The position numbers were made by a program, and so were the translations under genes. A DNA stretch of 64,000 nt from Macrolepiota albuminosa. Taxonomy: Eukaryota; Basidiomycota; Agaricomycetes; Agaricales; Agaricaceae. Shown piece by piece: positions 26,032 to 37,281 of the stretch; position 1 is the first letter of the stretch, and each line of letters starts with the position of its first letter. The notes beneath the pieces were generated by a model. The model worked only from the letters and a program-made list of their open reading frames with translations, made no database searches and had not been told where the DNA came from. Where the stretch lies: the NCBI GenBank assembly GCA_027475525.1, contig JAMWFC010000051.1:2431205-2495204 (forward strand), given 5' to 3'.

Positions 26032-27419
26032 ATGGCTTTGGATATGGTTCGTACATTTTTCTCCTTCGCGTCTATTACCTGACGAGTGGTTGGTGCTCAG
26101 CACACTTGCACGACCTGCTTCAAGAGCTTCTCCCGGCGAGGAGACCTTACTCGACATGCTAATATACATGCTGGCTATAGGTATGCGTTGTTTTCGACCT
26201 TCAAATTATTTCGTCTGACTTTCTACTTAGGCCGCATAAATGCAGCGACTGTGGAAAATGTTTCTCACAGTATTCTGGACTTAAAACTCACAAAAACGTC
26301 CAGTATGCATTTTTTTCTTCCGTCTTCCGCGCGAATAAACTAACTGGGTCGTATAGTACTAGAGTCAAACCGTATACCTGTGAAATCGATGGATGCAAAG
26401 CCGCTTTCGGCGACCCGTCGTCTCGGGCACGGCACTGCAAGGAAAAACACAGAACTATTGGGGCATATCGTTGCCCTGCACCTCGCTGTACGTCAAGGTG
26501 AGTTTCTTTGCGGAATTTTATTGCGTGCGCCATTCTCATCTCATTCCGCAGCATCAAGCGTCGCTCGGCATTTATACAACACTTGAAGAAGCATGGCATC
26601 AACCCAGAAAGTATCAATATCGATACTCTCGCCCCTGCTCTTCTTCCCCGCCTCGCGCCTTATCAGAGGAAGTCCACCAAAGGTGGTGAAGCAGAAACGA
26701 TCGATTCTTCTGTGGCTCAGGTAGCCACTGACCTTCCTTCGAATTTCGTGCTTTTCGATGGTGCAATTTATCGTCAAGGTATGCATTTTTCTGGTGCAAT
26801 GGCTCGAGTAAACCTTGACAACGATGACAGACAGAGGACCTGATAGGTCGGTATTGCGCCCCCTTCCAGAACTCACTTGTGTCGAAGGCCCGATGTACCC
26901 CGTCTGTGGCAACTGGCATCAGGGACGGTATTGCGCCCCCTTCCAGAACTCACTTGTGTCGAAGGCCCGATGTACCCCGTCTGTGGCAACTGGCATCAGG
27001 GACCATTGATTTACTCTTCTCCCCGAAACCGGCTTTTACGCTATTGATCTTCTTACGCCGCCGCTTCTCCCCACAGAGGGACTATTGACTTTTGACTCAC
27101 CTTCGCCATATCACAATGGAACCGCCTACATGGACTCGCCCATGTCAAACCCAGGTCTTAGCTACTCCTCCTCTCCTTCCCCGTCACTGCCCCAGCAAAA
27201 CCTTTGCATCCAGGCCAAGACATAGGAGGGTATGCCGCGACTTCTAGACCATGTACGCCTAGTCCCACATCTTCAGAAATTCAACCATCCTCCTTTCGTT
27301 CTTCCCCGACCCCACATCCTATGCGGCACATGCATCGGACAGAAACAATGAACGAGTGGGATTTTGAAGCGTCTATTTTTGCTCCATCTCATGAAGAATT
27401 CCAAGGCGTCCGTGTCTGA
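26032..27419 (+). CDS. C2H2 zinc-finger protein, likely transcription factor
   Basis: Starts at an ACCATGG context ATG (26032-26034); the first exon codes MALDM and is spliced to HTCTTCFKSFSRRGDLTRH, finger 1. Finger 2 is PHKCSDCGKCFSQYSGLKTH, finger 3 YTCEIDGCKAAFGDPSSRAR with H-x5-H-like spacing, finger 4 YRCPAPRCTSSIKRRSAFIQ with HLKKH, each split by a short intron. The C-terminal half is Pro/Ser-rich (SNPGLSYSSSPSPSLP and TPSPTSSEIQPSSFRSSP), as in fungal DNA-binding regulators. A 77-bp duplication (26849-27003) and a one-base loss in the C run at 27190-27193 disturb the frame; with an extra C the reading passes into PAKPLHPGQDIGGYAATS and ends at 27419. Reading frame between 26840 and 27010 is uncertain. 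Confidence 0.75.
26849..27003. repeat. 77-bp exact tandem duplication 13
   Basis: Period 77, match 78 bp, in the C-terminal coding part of the C2H2 gene. Confidence 0.97.
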
Positions 27420-27845
27420 TGACTCCATTTTTATCTTCATTCCTGTCTGAACTTATGCATTCTTCACTGCACGTTTATTTTTTTTTCTTCTACAATTTTC
27501 GGACCATTTGTTTTAACACTGATGTATTGATAAAATTACCATTATGAACCATACATTCTATACTCAGTGTAGTTATACCATGAATTATGAAGCACCTATA
27601 CCTGTTTCACTATTATACTCTGCCTAATGAAAGGACTTGGCATGGACATCGTTCAACTGAAAATTGATGTATCAGTTAGGCAAGCCGGCCATCAGAAACA
27701 AATAGCTAACCCGTGCCGATAAAATATTTGCCAGCTTGTTCTGGCCAACCTCTCGTCACTTGTCCTGCTCGTCGCCTATCGCTGCTGTTTGACGCGACCT
27801 CTGCGTCTGATCTCTTCCACCGTCGTATCTACGCGCACACCCAAC
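27420..27845. other. Intergenic region
   Basis: About 425 bp, AT-rich, between zinc-finger gene and USP gene in the same orientation. Nothing recognised. Confidence 0.5.
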
Positions 27846-30042
27846 ATGCTCGCATCACCGCTCCTCCCTGCCGCGCCTGTTTTCCCCGCCTCACACGTAT
27901 CAGATGATGCTCCCCTTCAATATCGACCCGCGCGCGACAAAGAGGCTTTCAATAGCTTGCTTCCACCTCCTGTTGAGTTCGTAGAAGGCTCCTTCAATAT
28001 CGACCCGCGCGCGACAAAGAGGCTTTCAATAGCTTGCTTCCACCTCCTGTTGAGTTCGTAGAAGGCTCTTCTTCTGGCGCATTCGCTGTACCCCCTGGTA
28101 AATATGAACCGATCAACGCCTCCCCAAAACTCTCCAAACAGACGTACGTTCCCGTTCTAGCTCTCGGCCTTTCTAACGATTCTAATAATCGGACACTGCG
28201 TACAGCGCCCAGAAATACCTACACAATCACCCATGATGCCAGCAAATGCTCCGGGCGCTTCTACGAAAGATAAATTTTTGTATAGTGGCGGCATGGACGT
28301 TTCCTGGCCAGACGGCCTGAATCGTGGTACAGGGCTTTATAATAATGGTAACACTTGTTTCCTGAATAGTGCCCTGCAATGCTTGCTACACACCCCGCCT
28401 TTGCTCCGAGCGCTAGCTGCTCACAAAGAGGACAGTTGTGCGTTATTCGCTATGCTGTCGCCACTGAGCATTACTGACAGTATTATACTTCAGGTAAGGC
28501 GGTATCGAAGGGGTTTTGCATGTCATGCAGCATGAGGCGAGTTATGTTTGAAGCTCATAGAAGCAACAGGGCCTTCGCCCCAACAGCGATCTCTAACAAA
28601 CTGCCGAGTCAGTTTGACCTTACCATGTCAATTCAGGATTAACCAACATTTTTCTACCAGTCATTGCCAAGCATTTGAAAAGAGGCAGACAGGAAGACTC
28701 GCACGAATTCCTCCGGTATGCCATTGACGCGCTGCAGAAGTCGTGTTTGGCTGAATATTCACGGTATGTCCGTGGTACACTCATGATCTATAGTTCTTCT
28801 CATTGTATTTTAGAAAACCGGACCCAAAAGTTGCAGAGACAACATGGGTCCACCAGATTTTTGGGGGTCGCTTGCGTTCCCGCGTGACGTGTTTGAGTTG
28901 TGGATACAACAGCGACACTTTCGACCGAGTTCTAGACATTAGCGTGGACATAAATTGCCAGCAGGCCCTGAAGGACGCTCTGAAGAAGTATGTGGCTATA
29001 GACCATCTTAAAGGTGCAGATAAATATAAATGTGAAAAGTACGTGCCAGGACCTTGGAAGCTTTTGAGATACTTACGAAAATGTTTGTAGGTGCAAGCAA
29101 CATGTCAACGCGGACAAGAGATTCACGATCGAAGAAGCGCCGCTCGTCCTGACGATACATTTGAAAAGATTCTCTCCGATGGGGAGAAAAATACCCCATC
29201 ATGTTCAATACGATGAAGACCTTTCATTGCAGCCTTACATGAGCGAAGACCGCTTTGGACCGGTGTACTCGCTATATGGTGTCATCTGTCATGCCGGTAG
29301 GGGGCCCAACTCCGGCCACTACTACGCCTACGTAAAAAGTAAAGACGGCCGTTGGTGGGAGATGAACGACGAATCTGTCTCTCCCATCGGGTCCTCCCCT
29401 CACAAGAAAAATGCATACATGTTGTTTTATATCAGGAGGAAAGGACAAGGTTTAGACGCGGCGGTCAATGCAATACAACAACCGACTCAGTCTCGGCCTA
29501 GCCTCGTCGGAAGTATGAAGAAGCGGAAGGACAGAGAAGAGGTGGATGACGATATAGGCACCAAGGTTTCAGTGCCCTTCATTGGTCCGCTGCTTCCATC
29601 GCAAGCGCTGGAAGCTAGCAGCTCGGAACCAAAACGGCAGAAGATGAACCAGGCGGACCCACAAGCAGCGTTTTTAAAGAGGACAATCACAGAGGCTGTA
29701 GGTTCAAAGGCGAAAGCAGCGCTCTCAAGCCTCGAGGCGTATGCTTCGAATAGTGAGGACGATCGCGAGGTTGAGGACGATAAACCAGAGATGCAGAGGT
29801 CTACTCGAGCGTCCTCCTCACCCCGGCGTCCATACTCACACCCACCCTCGTCATCGCCCATATCTCCGTCCACTTTCTACAGCTCAGGCCATACGAAAAA
29901 GCGAAAGAACCACGCTAGTGACTCCAAGTCGCACAACAAGGGTTCAAAGTTTCAGAATTATTCCAGTGGCTATCGTGGTGCGCATTTGAACCCTCTTTCT
30001 GCTCTGGGTAGACACACTAGCAGAAGACCACGACTTATTTGA
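27846..30042 (+). CDS. Ubiquitin carboxyl-terminal hydrolase (USP36/42-like)
   Basis: Cysteine protease of the USP family that removes ubiquitin; USP36 relatives act in the nucleolus, which is only an inference here. The Cys box reads GLYNNGNTCFLNSALQCLLH with the catalytic Cys. Then GRQEDSHEFLRYAIDALQ, the palm CLSCGYNSDTFDRVLDISVD with zinc-binding Cys pairs, LTIHLKRFSPMGRKI, and the His box GPNSGHYYAYVKSKDGRWWE followed by YMLFYIRR. The C-terminal about 200 residues are basic and Ser-rich (RRPYSHPPSSSPISPSTF), ending at 30042. Introns of about 50-100 bp. Start at 27846 (MLASPLLPAAPVFPAS). One duplication (27914-28068) lies in the N-terminal region; an additional one-base problem before the intron near 28143 remains. 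Confidence 0.9.
27914..28068. repeat. 77-bp exact tandem duplication 14
   Basis: Period 77, match 78 bp, N-terminal coding region of the USP gene (PPVEFVEGS). Removal joins EFVEG to SSSGAFAVPPG in frame. Confidence 0.97.
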
Positions 30043-30100
30043 TATATGTAGTAGGCTCACAACAGGTTGTAGTCCTAATTAGTTCTTTAATATTAACAGT

Positions 30101-30254
30101 AAAATTAAGCCGCGAGTGATCTGTGCTCTACACTCAACCAACATTAAGGCGCTATAATTTGGATTTTATAGTGGTGAAAAATTAAGCCGCGAGTGATCTG
30201 TGCTCTACACTCAACCAACATTAAGGCGCTATAATTTGGATTTTATAGTGGTGA
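30101..30254. repeat. 77-bp exact tandem duplication 15
   Basis: Period 77, match exactly 77 bp, covers the last codons and stop of the PP2C gene and its 3' flank. Confidence 0.97.
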
Positions 30255-32102
30255 CTTGAGCGGCATCCTCCTTGCCATCCTCCCAACCACGACAGTCACA
30301 GTGATATCGTCCCTATACCGCCTGGAATATGGTGCAGGGATGCTCAGTAACTGGCGAAGACGTGTCTCGTCTCCACCGCCAAATGCATTCCTAATCAAGT
30401 GCGCACTGACATTGTCGTCAGTAAACGCCCATGAGCTAGAGGTGTCCTCTTTCTTCTTCTCTTTGCCGTCGATACCTGTATGTCCAGTAGAGGTGGGTAT
30501 AAGTTCAGACAAGCGAGACTTGGGGATGGTTCCTTTTAAACCAGCAAGGTGTCCTCCGACAAGGCTGACTACATCTTCCGAGCTAGAGGGAGAACAATGT
30601 AGATTCGGGAATGACGTCAAGGTTATGCACACCTGAGTTTATCCCATAGACCATCTGTAGCTAGAACGAGGAACCGGGGAGCGCCGGGTGAATAGCTCTC
30701 CGGATTAGAGGGAAAGTCAAACTTTCGGTGGGTTACAACTGGTCGCGCAGTAACGTAGGGGGGCGTCTTAAACAAAGTGGGCGGCGGGCGTAATGGACGG
30801 CCATTACCAACGAGGAATGCCTGGCTTAGTCTTTGCAAAGGGTTTAGGAATACATCAGAGAGAGGAGTAGAACGACTTTACGTCTCCTGTAATGCTCGGG
30901 GCCACTTGTACCTAGCATCACCGAAAGCTCGCGAAGGCTCTAATCCACCTAATATCCGGCCATAGCGTACGACATAGTCTGCCTCGTCTTGGGGATGTTC
31001 CGATTGCAGCCTTTTTGGATGGATAAGTTTGAATGCGAGAGGTAGATCTACGCCTGAAGTTGTACCGTTTAAGTTCATTTGGATTCCTTCCAGTTTGGTC
31101 TTCACTGAGGACCTCCACTCGCCATTGGCCTTGACCGTCGGGAGACTTTTCCCAAACACCAGCAACAGCACGGCTGTCGCCCGTACAAGCAACGTAAAGG
31201 TCTCTGTGAGCTGTGTCAAAAACCGCCATCAAGGCACAGCTGCCTGTGACCAGGTGCCCGTACAAGCAACGTAAAGGTCTCTGTGAGCTGTGTCAAAAAC
31301 CGCCATCAAGGCACAGCTGCCTGTGACCAGGTAATAAAGATCCCGACTAACTCAAGAACGCAGAAGCATACCTGATATAGCCGGGAGCATGGAAGTGAGC
31401 GCGAGGGAATGCTGGCTGAGGTCTGGAATAACTTTATTCTTCCGCGCTTCAGCATCAAGGTGTTTGCAAGGATTTGTATGGGTGCGTGATGAGCTCTGTA
31501 TCGAGCTTTGTGAAAGCATCCTCGATGGCACGCGAAACTCGCAGCGGATGTGGGTCCAGAGCAGCCAGAGCTTTCTGTGTAGGCGAAGACCCCACAAGCG
31601 AATAAACTCTTTGCATGATGCCTGCGCTAGGCTGGGCATTCAGATCTGTGACAAGGTTTGAAAGTTCCAGAGCAACGGCCTTGATTAGAACATGAGAGAG
31701 AAGCTGAGAGGTATCTCTTCCACCGTGTCCGTCCATCACGGCAAAAAAGAGGTAGTCTCCTGGGGCAGAAGGATCGGATTCATCTCTCTGGACGACTTGG
31801 TGTGCGTTTGCATCCTCTATGGGGTCGTTGGAGGACAAGGCCGCGGTTGAAAATTTCCAGATGGGGCCTGTTGGATGGAAGTATGTGTTCTCGATGGCAT
31901 GCTCTCTGATGCGAGCCTCGACCTGCTCCATGGGAAGCAATGGGAACGCGCGAGTGGTCATTTCTGGGCGTCCGTCGGCGCCTTTCACCTTGACAGGAAG
32001 GTTGAAGGTCTGGTGTTTGTCTGACCTGTATGAGTAGTAGATGTATGCTGGGCCAGCTACAGCTACAGTAGCTGCGATGGGTTTCCACACGTTTCGCAAC
32101 AT
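30243..32102 (-). CDS. Mitochondrial PP2C-type protein phosphatase (PTC5 / pyruvate dehydrogenase phosphatase-like)
   Basis: Mn/Mg-dependent phosphatase of the PPM family; close fungal relatives act on the pyruvate dehydrogenase E1 subunit in mitochondria. The N-terminus (MLRNVWKPIAATVAVAGPAY) is basic and hydrophobic, fitting import. Metal-site motifs: FFAVMDGHGG, VACTGDSRAVAGVW, ADYVVRYGRILGGLEPSRAF, FLVLATDGLWDKL and, at the end, RRYRDDITVTVVV with the last metal Asp. Several introns. Three duplications touch the gene: over the start (32030-32183), over an exon-intron edge (31179-31332, GSCALMAVFD) and over the stop (30101-30254). After removal the frames at these points are good, with start at 32102 and stop at 30243. 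Confidence 0.9.
31179..31332. repeat. 77-bp exact tandem duplication 16
   Basis: Period 77, match exactly 77 bp, in the middle of the PP2C gene; removal gives CTGDSRAVAGVW in frame. Confidence 0.97.
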
Positions 32103-32183
32103 CCACATGAGTAGTAGATGTATGCTGGGCCAGCTACAGCTACAGTAGCTGCGATGGGTTTCCACACGTTTCGCAACATCCAC
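32030..32183. repeat. 77-bp exact tandem duplication 17
   Basis: Period 77, match exactly 77 bp, duplicates the first about 24 codons of the PP2C gene including the start ATG. Confidence 0.97.
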
Positions 32184-32258
32184 CTTGAGGAAACGCTCAT
32201 TAGATTACGACTTTGACGTGCCGGGGATGGGACACGTGACCTTGTTTGGAGCACACAA

Positions 32259-33479
32259 ATGCCGGTTTTGACAATAATGGAAGACTCTTCAACTTCGATT
32301 ACGATCGCGACGAACAGAAGCGAGCTAAAACGTGCAGTCCTCCGCGTGTGAGCCCTGCAATCTCTCTACTCATCGTAAACAGGGTCCCAGTTGCCCCAAA
32401 TGGTTTCCGACACCCCCAATTCTACTCAACAGCCTGCGCAAGCCAATATTGCAGCTCCCCAACCTCTCGTAAGTCTGCAGCGTGGCGTCCAGCGCCCTCC
32501 TCAAGATTTACCTAATTTAATGTCGCATCACAAGCCATCAACAAGTACATCGCCACTCTTCGCTCTTTCAAGGGCCCGTCCCCCCAAGCCCTCCTCAACT
32601 GCTCCTGTGGCCATTGAGCCGCAGTCTAAAAAACATGCTGAGGTGTTAGCAGAATTGGGCATTAAAGTCAGAGATTTTGCATACGAAAGCAAGTTACCGC
32701 CAGTGCAGCCCTATCGTGTTCGCCAAGTACAGCCAGGGTTACGACCTCTCAAGCGCACCAGAAGAGACGGAGGAGAAGTCGATGATGTTTCACAAGACAC
32801 TGAGGCAGCCGAGGGCGATTCACCAAGGAGATCAAAATTGAGGCGTACAGAATCCGAAATCACTAGACCGCAAACTTTTGGGTTTTTTCTTAGCTTCAAT
32901 GACCGTCACCCTAAGTACATTGCATTGTGCCAGTCCCAATCCCAATCTCAGCCAGCAGCTGACTCTTCCGAATCTCAACCTCTTGACTCCCAGAATTTAG
33001 ATCCTTACGACGTCACCCCTACAGTGACACCCAATGGCTCATTGATATGGCCAGACGTAGTCACCAGCACTGATATCCCAGCCCTACAGCTTGACACCGA
33101 ACCACAAGCTAACGATTCTGTGCTGTTGGCTTACTCTCAGCCGGGGCCTGAGCCAGAACCTTCGGACTCAACCGGCACAGGCCTAGTCGGGATATTGACG
33201 CCAATGTCGTCGCTTTCATCTGTTGGGTCAGATGTTCCTCCCAATCCCCTTGATTCGTGGTCAACCAACGCACTCTCTCCTTCCCCACCTGTCTCACCAA
33301 TTCCCAGCAAGCTTGCTACTCCCCCAAGCTCACACTATCAACTGCGCAGGCGGCCTACCTCTCCTCAAAGTCCTACAAAGTCAGGCTTGCATGGGCGCAA
33401 AACAACGTACAAAGCGGCATATCCCCTGCCTCGCCCCGGAGTGTCTTCGCATTCAAAGGCCAAACCCACTCACGGGTGA
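32259..33479 (+). CDS. Uncharacterised Ser/Pro-rich protein
   Basis: No family recognised. The main exon is open from about 32390 to the stop at 33479. An upstream exon from ATG 32259 (MPVLTIMEDSSTSITIATNR) can be spliced on in frame (donor CGC/GTGTGA near 32346). The best-ordered segment is KKHAEVLAELGIKVRDFAYE followed by LPPVQPYRVRQVQPGLRPLK and a basic RTRRDGG. The remainder is low complexity: SQSQSQ, PGPEPEPSDSTG, SPSPPVSPIPSKLATPPSSH, with a basic Arg-rich C-terminal part (LRRRPTSPQSPTKSGLHGRK). Composition suggests a mostly disordered nuclear protein; this is inference. Divergent from the PP2C gene, with a CACGTG at 32233-32238 between them. Confidence 0.65.
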
Positions 33480-34683
33480 TCGTCCGATGACCTTGTCATT
33501 CATGAGTTTGTGTATTATTGTTGCTTGACTGGGAACTTTGGGTTTGTATAATATACGGTTACATTCTCCCTACTGTGATACATCGACACCATCCCTTGCA
33601 TCTCTTATTCTCTGTAGCCTCACCATTGCTTTTCACGATCATTATTCACTTCATCATTCACTACCAGTCACATATTTGTCTTTCTGACATGCTGTGTATA
33701 TACCTGTAATCCATTGTACTAACCTCTTATTGTGACCTTGCTATGGACACATTAACAGCTGTTGTATTAGAATTCTTGTGCCATTACATTACCTCGAATT
33801 CGGATTACTTTTACTTTTTTGGATCATTAAGTGGGGACAGCTGCTGGTTCAAGGAAATGATGAAATCGATGATATCACCCCAATTAGAAAATTTCCTTTC
33901 AATGTTATCAGGAAAGACCCCACATAGCATCCAGAACAAACTTAACCCTAGGAATTCACAATGCTGCGCGTTTATGGACAATCGGAGAGCTTTAAGAGTC
34001 TATCGGCCGAGATTGCGCGGCATTTATCGTAGAGTCCATCGAGTCCGGGAGACCGGTGCGGTCATGTAGATATGACCACGAGAATTCAGCCTAATTAGAA
34101 TTTAACGCGACATTTTTATGGAATTCGAAATCATGGGATCGATCCTGGGAGGTGTGCTCTTGGCTGACTACTCGATGGGTTTAGCTGTTCCTAGTGATTC
34201 CATCAAGAAATACTTACAATGAGTACCTATGATACCTTAGGATTCAATTATGTGAAGGAATCGTGTTTCGAAAAGGTCCGAAGCATTTGGAGGGAACTGG
34301 CTGGCCGATTTTTGGGGGTTTGTACATGGTACAGGTGGGGAAGAGCGTACATATCAAGCCCCTGTGGCGTAAGATGGCTTGTACATGGGCGAGCGATCGA
34401 TAAAATATGAATTAGAGCACAAGAGAATTAAATTGTGAGGCAAATAATGTTGCTTTTGTCTCAGGGTATCTCGCGCTGGTATGCAAGATACTTAGGAGGG
34501 GCAGACGAAAACGACTAGGGCTGCGGACAAAGATGTCGTAGAGCAGCACGTGATGACCGGGCCCGTTGGCCGGGCAATTCGCAGGCCCAAAAGGGGAAAG
34601 ATAAATCCGGGAGATCTGGCTTGGAAAAGAGAATCTCTCAAAATCCCACTCGCTGCTCTCAGCAGCCCCAGCTCTGACTGTCC
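33480..34683. other. Intergenic region
   Basis: 1.2 kb AT-rich DNA between two same-strand genes. Only short ORFs without features. Contains CACGTG at 34547-34552, 132 bp before the CASTOR-like start. Confidence 0.5.
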
Positions 34684-36533
34684 ATGCAAGTCACCATCTC
34701 CCTCCTCTCCTCCTCCCTCTCCCTCGTACATATCCCCCGTTCCAGGCTCACCCGTCTCTTTCATCCCATCCTCAAACAGGTTCTTCGTCCAGACCCCACC
34801 TTCCTCAACATCACTTGCAACGAGTTCGAGCTCAGTCTCTTTGCAGACGAGTCCATTCTTGAAGACTTCGAGCCGATAGCGAGGAAGGACCGCCTCAGGC
34901 AGCGTGCCAGGTACTCAGGACGTAGTGCGCGTAGTCTGCGTAGTCGCGCTATCGAACCTGTTGAAGTCTCCTACGAGAGATGGTGTGTGTTGCAAGTAGA
35001 TTCACATACTGATCAGATTGGTGCGTTGAGTGTCTTTTGCTTTCGTTCTTTTCCAATCTCCCGTTCAGATAACTCGGGGGCTCGAGTAAACGAGGTCTCG
35101 GCTCCTTTAGCAGCTGCAGGAATTTCCATCCTGTACCAATCCTCCTACATGAGCGATTTCATCCTGGTAATGCAATCCACTCCACCCTCTATTGTGTGCT
35201 TTCTAACCTTCCAGTAGGTCAAAGAATCGCGTCTTCAGGAAACAATGTCCCTTCTTGCAGAAGCTGGTTTTGAGGTGTTTTCCTCTGGGTCCGAAAGCGC
35301 AAATTCACCAGTTATTCCTGCATGTCCAAACCTTAGTTCTTCTATCCATGATTTTCGGCCGGATTCGATCCTGAACACTTCCATCACGCGTGCCAGGAGT
35401 GCCACAGACCCGACAGGGGTCAAATTGGATCCTGTCTGGGACAACCATCAAAATTCTCTTGATGGACCTACGCCACCGCTAGACCACAAATCATCTCGAA
35501 AAAATTCCACGTCCCCGAATGCTGGCGATGTCCATTTACTGCCCTCTGACCTCGCATGTGTTGGCTTGTCTGAGGAACTAGGCGCAGACCACTGGGGTCT
35601 CAAAATTGTCAAGCTGGTAGCCTTTCCAGAGCTCATTCTCTCTCTTGCACCACCTCCCTACGTGTCTCGAATCCCCGTCTCGTCTCCTGTCGTCCGGCCA
35701 CCTTTAATCCCTTTTATGAAATCACCTCCACCCCTCTTCGAATTATCTCCACCTGCCTTTTCCCGGAAATGCAGTTCACCTCCCACAGGATCAGACTCCA
35801 GTGCCTCATCCAGTGAAGATGATGGTTACTTCTCCCATTCCCCCGGAACAAAATCATCTCTGTCAGTCGTCACGACAGCTTCGCGTTCCCAGACAGGTCT
35901 CAGAGAACTATCGCCGAAAATATCTTCCCCCTTTAAACACCGCTCACGACACATCATGCCCTTCTCACCCTTGTTATCTACTTCTTGCAACCCAGTGATT
36001 GCACCTGACCCAGGAATGCCAAGTATGAACGGTTCGCAGATACCATTCTTCAGTTACACGAGAACGGCAGAAGGTTCGTCGTTGACGGCCGATGTGTACA
36101 TCCTGGCGGCACTTTTCCCTCCCCCTGAACGCCATATGATCATATGCAGTGGTGAATTGGATGCAGCAGATAATCGCCTCAATGGACCACATCCTTTGGA
36201 TGATTTTTTGAATGACGAAGAAACTAATGACTCCGAAGGAAGCATCTTAAGCTGCCTACAGATTGACCTGCAGCGTTTTGGCCTGGGTGCATCTTGTTTT
36301 AAAATATATTCATTCCCATGTCTAACTTACCACACAGACAAATACGGCCTTGTAAACCGCTTCTCGAAGGTGCTCGAACAAAACAAGATCAATCACATGT
36401 ACAGCTCGACTTTCAAAACAGCCAATCTCCTGGTACGATGTTTCTCAATCCTAGAAGAAACGCGTATTTATAAACGGCCTAGGTTGACAAAAAGCATGCC
36501 CGTCGGGCACAGGCTCTTCTTTGCAACTGCTAA
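34684..36533 (+). CDS. CASTOR-like ACT-domain protein (amino-acid sensor family)
   Basis: Resembles animal CASTOR1/GATSL proteins, which hold paired ACT domains and sense cytosolic arginine upstream of TORC1; that role is known for animals only. N-terminal part: LTRLFHPILKQVLRPDPTFL and FELSLFADESILEDF. First ACT core: ERWCVLQVDSHTDQI, then EVSAPLAAAGISILYQSSYM and DFILVKESRLQETMSLLAEA. A Ser/Pro-rich insert of about 200 residues follows, then GSQIPFFSYTRTAEGSSLTA, HMIICSGELDA, LQIDLQRFGL, DKYGLVNRFSKVLEQNKINH and MYSSTFKTANLLV. A last short exon after the acceptor near 36482 gives VDKKHARRAQALLCNC and the stop at 36533; reading straight through without this intron would run to 36717 and lose the family ending. 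No duplication inside. Confidence 0.85.
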
Positions 36534-37281
36534 TTGCGGTGTGCCAGTGTTCCGATACCGTAACGATAATGACAGCTTCTTCACCCGGTCTACCTCCTCG
36601 GTGAATACACGACACTCTTGGATCATTGGATGGACGAGAATTTTCAGGTTACCTCCTATGTACATTCATATATTACCTACATGCAGCTCGAGCTGCGTCT
36701 GGGTTCCCGCACCTTAGCTAGAGACAGGATGCAATATTTTCTACCAACACACGATATGATGATGATTATTGGTTTATTACTTACTTCTCCCCTGCCCCAT
36801 CGGCACCACTCTTACATTATCTCCTTCGCCTTATCTGTATCTGTATCTCATGGTTCTCACGTACGTCAATCTCCATGTATTTTTACGGCGTTATCTGCAA
36901 AATTGCTTCGGAACTAGGAAAAAAGGGGTGACTCGATTTTCATTATCTTGATAAAGCAGCGAACTCCTCTCTCAAATGTTCATCACCAAATATTATGTAT
37001 GGAACTTCCCATCCTTGATGAGTGAATTACCTCGTTTGTCTAGTGTGACATTCTTCCACGACGCCGCAACGGTTCCCGGAAGACCGACGGAATGGCAATC
37101 GAAAGTTCTCATTGAAAGGCAATTGGATCTATGAGTTTAAATACATAATGATTGCGACGTGATATGAAATGATAATGTGTATGGTCAGGTATATACGTGG
37201 CGGTATCATAAAGAACATGAGCAATGAGGTGTTATGCAATAATTTAGTATCAATGAATTGATGCGAAAATTTTGCGCGTCG
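36534..37281. other. Convergent 3' interval
   Basis: About 750 bp, AT-rich, between CASTOR-like gene and the uncharacterised minus-strand gene. Nothing recognised. Confidence 0.5.

Noticed and set aside
36480..36717. Read-through C-terminus of the CASTOR-like gene to 36717
   Set aside because: A GT...AG intron with acceptor near 36482 gives the expected family ending VDKKHARRAQALL and an earlier stop.
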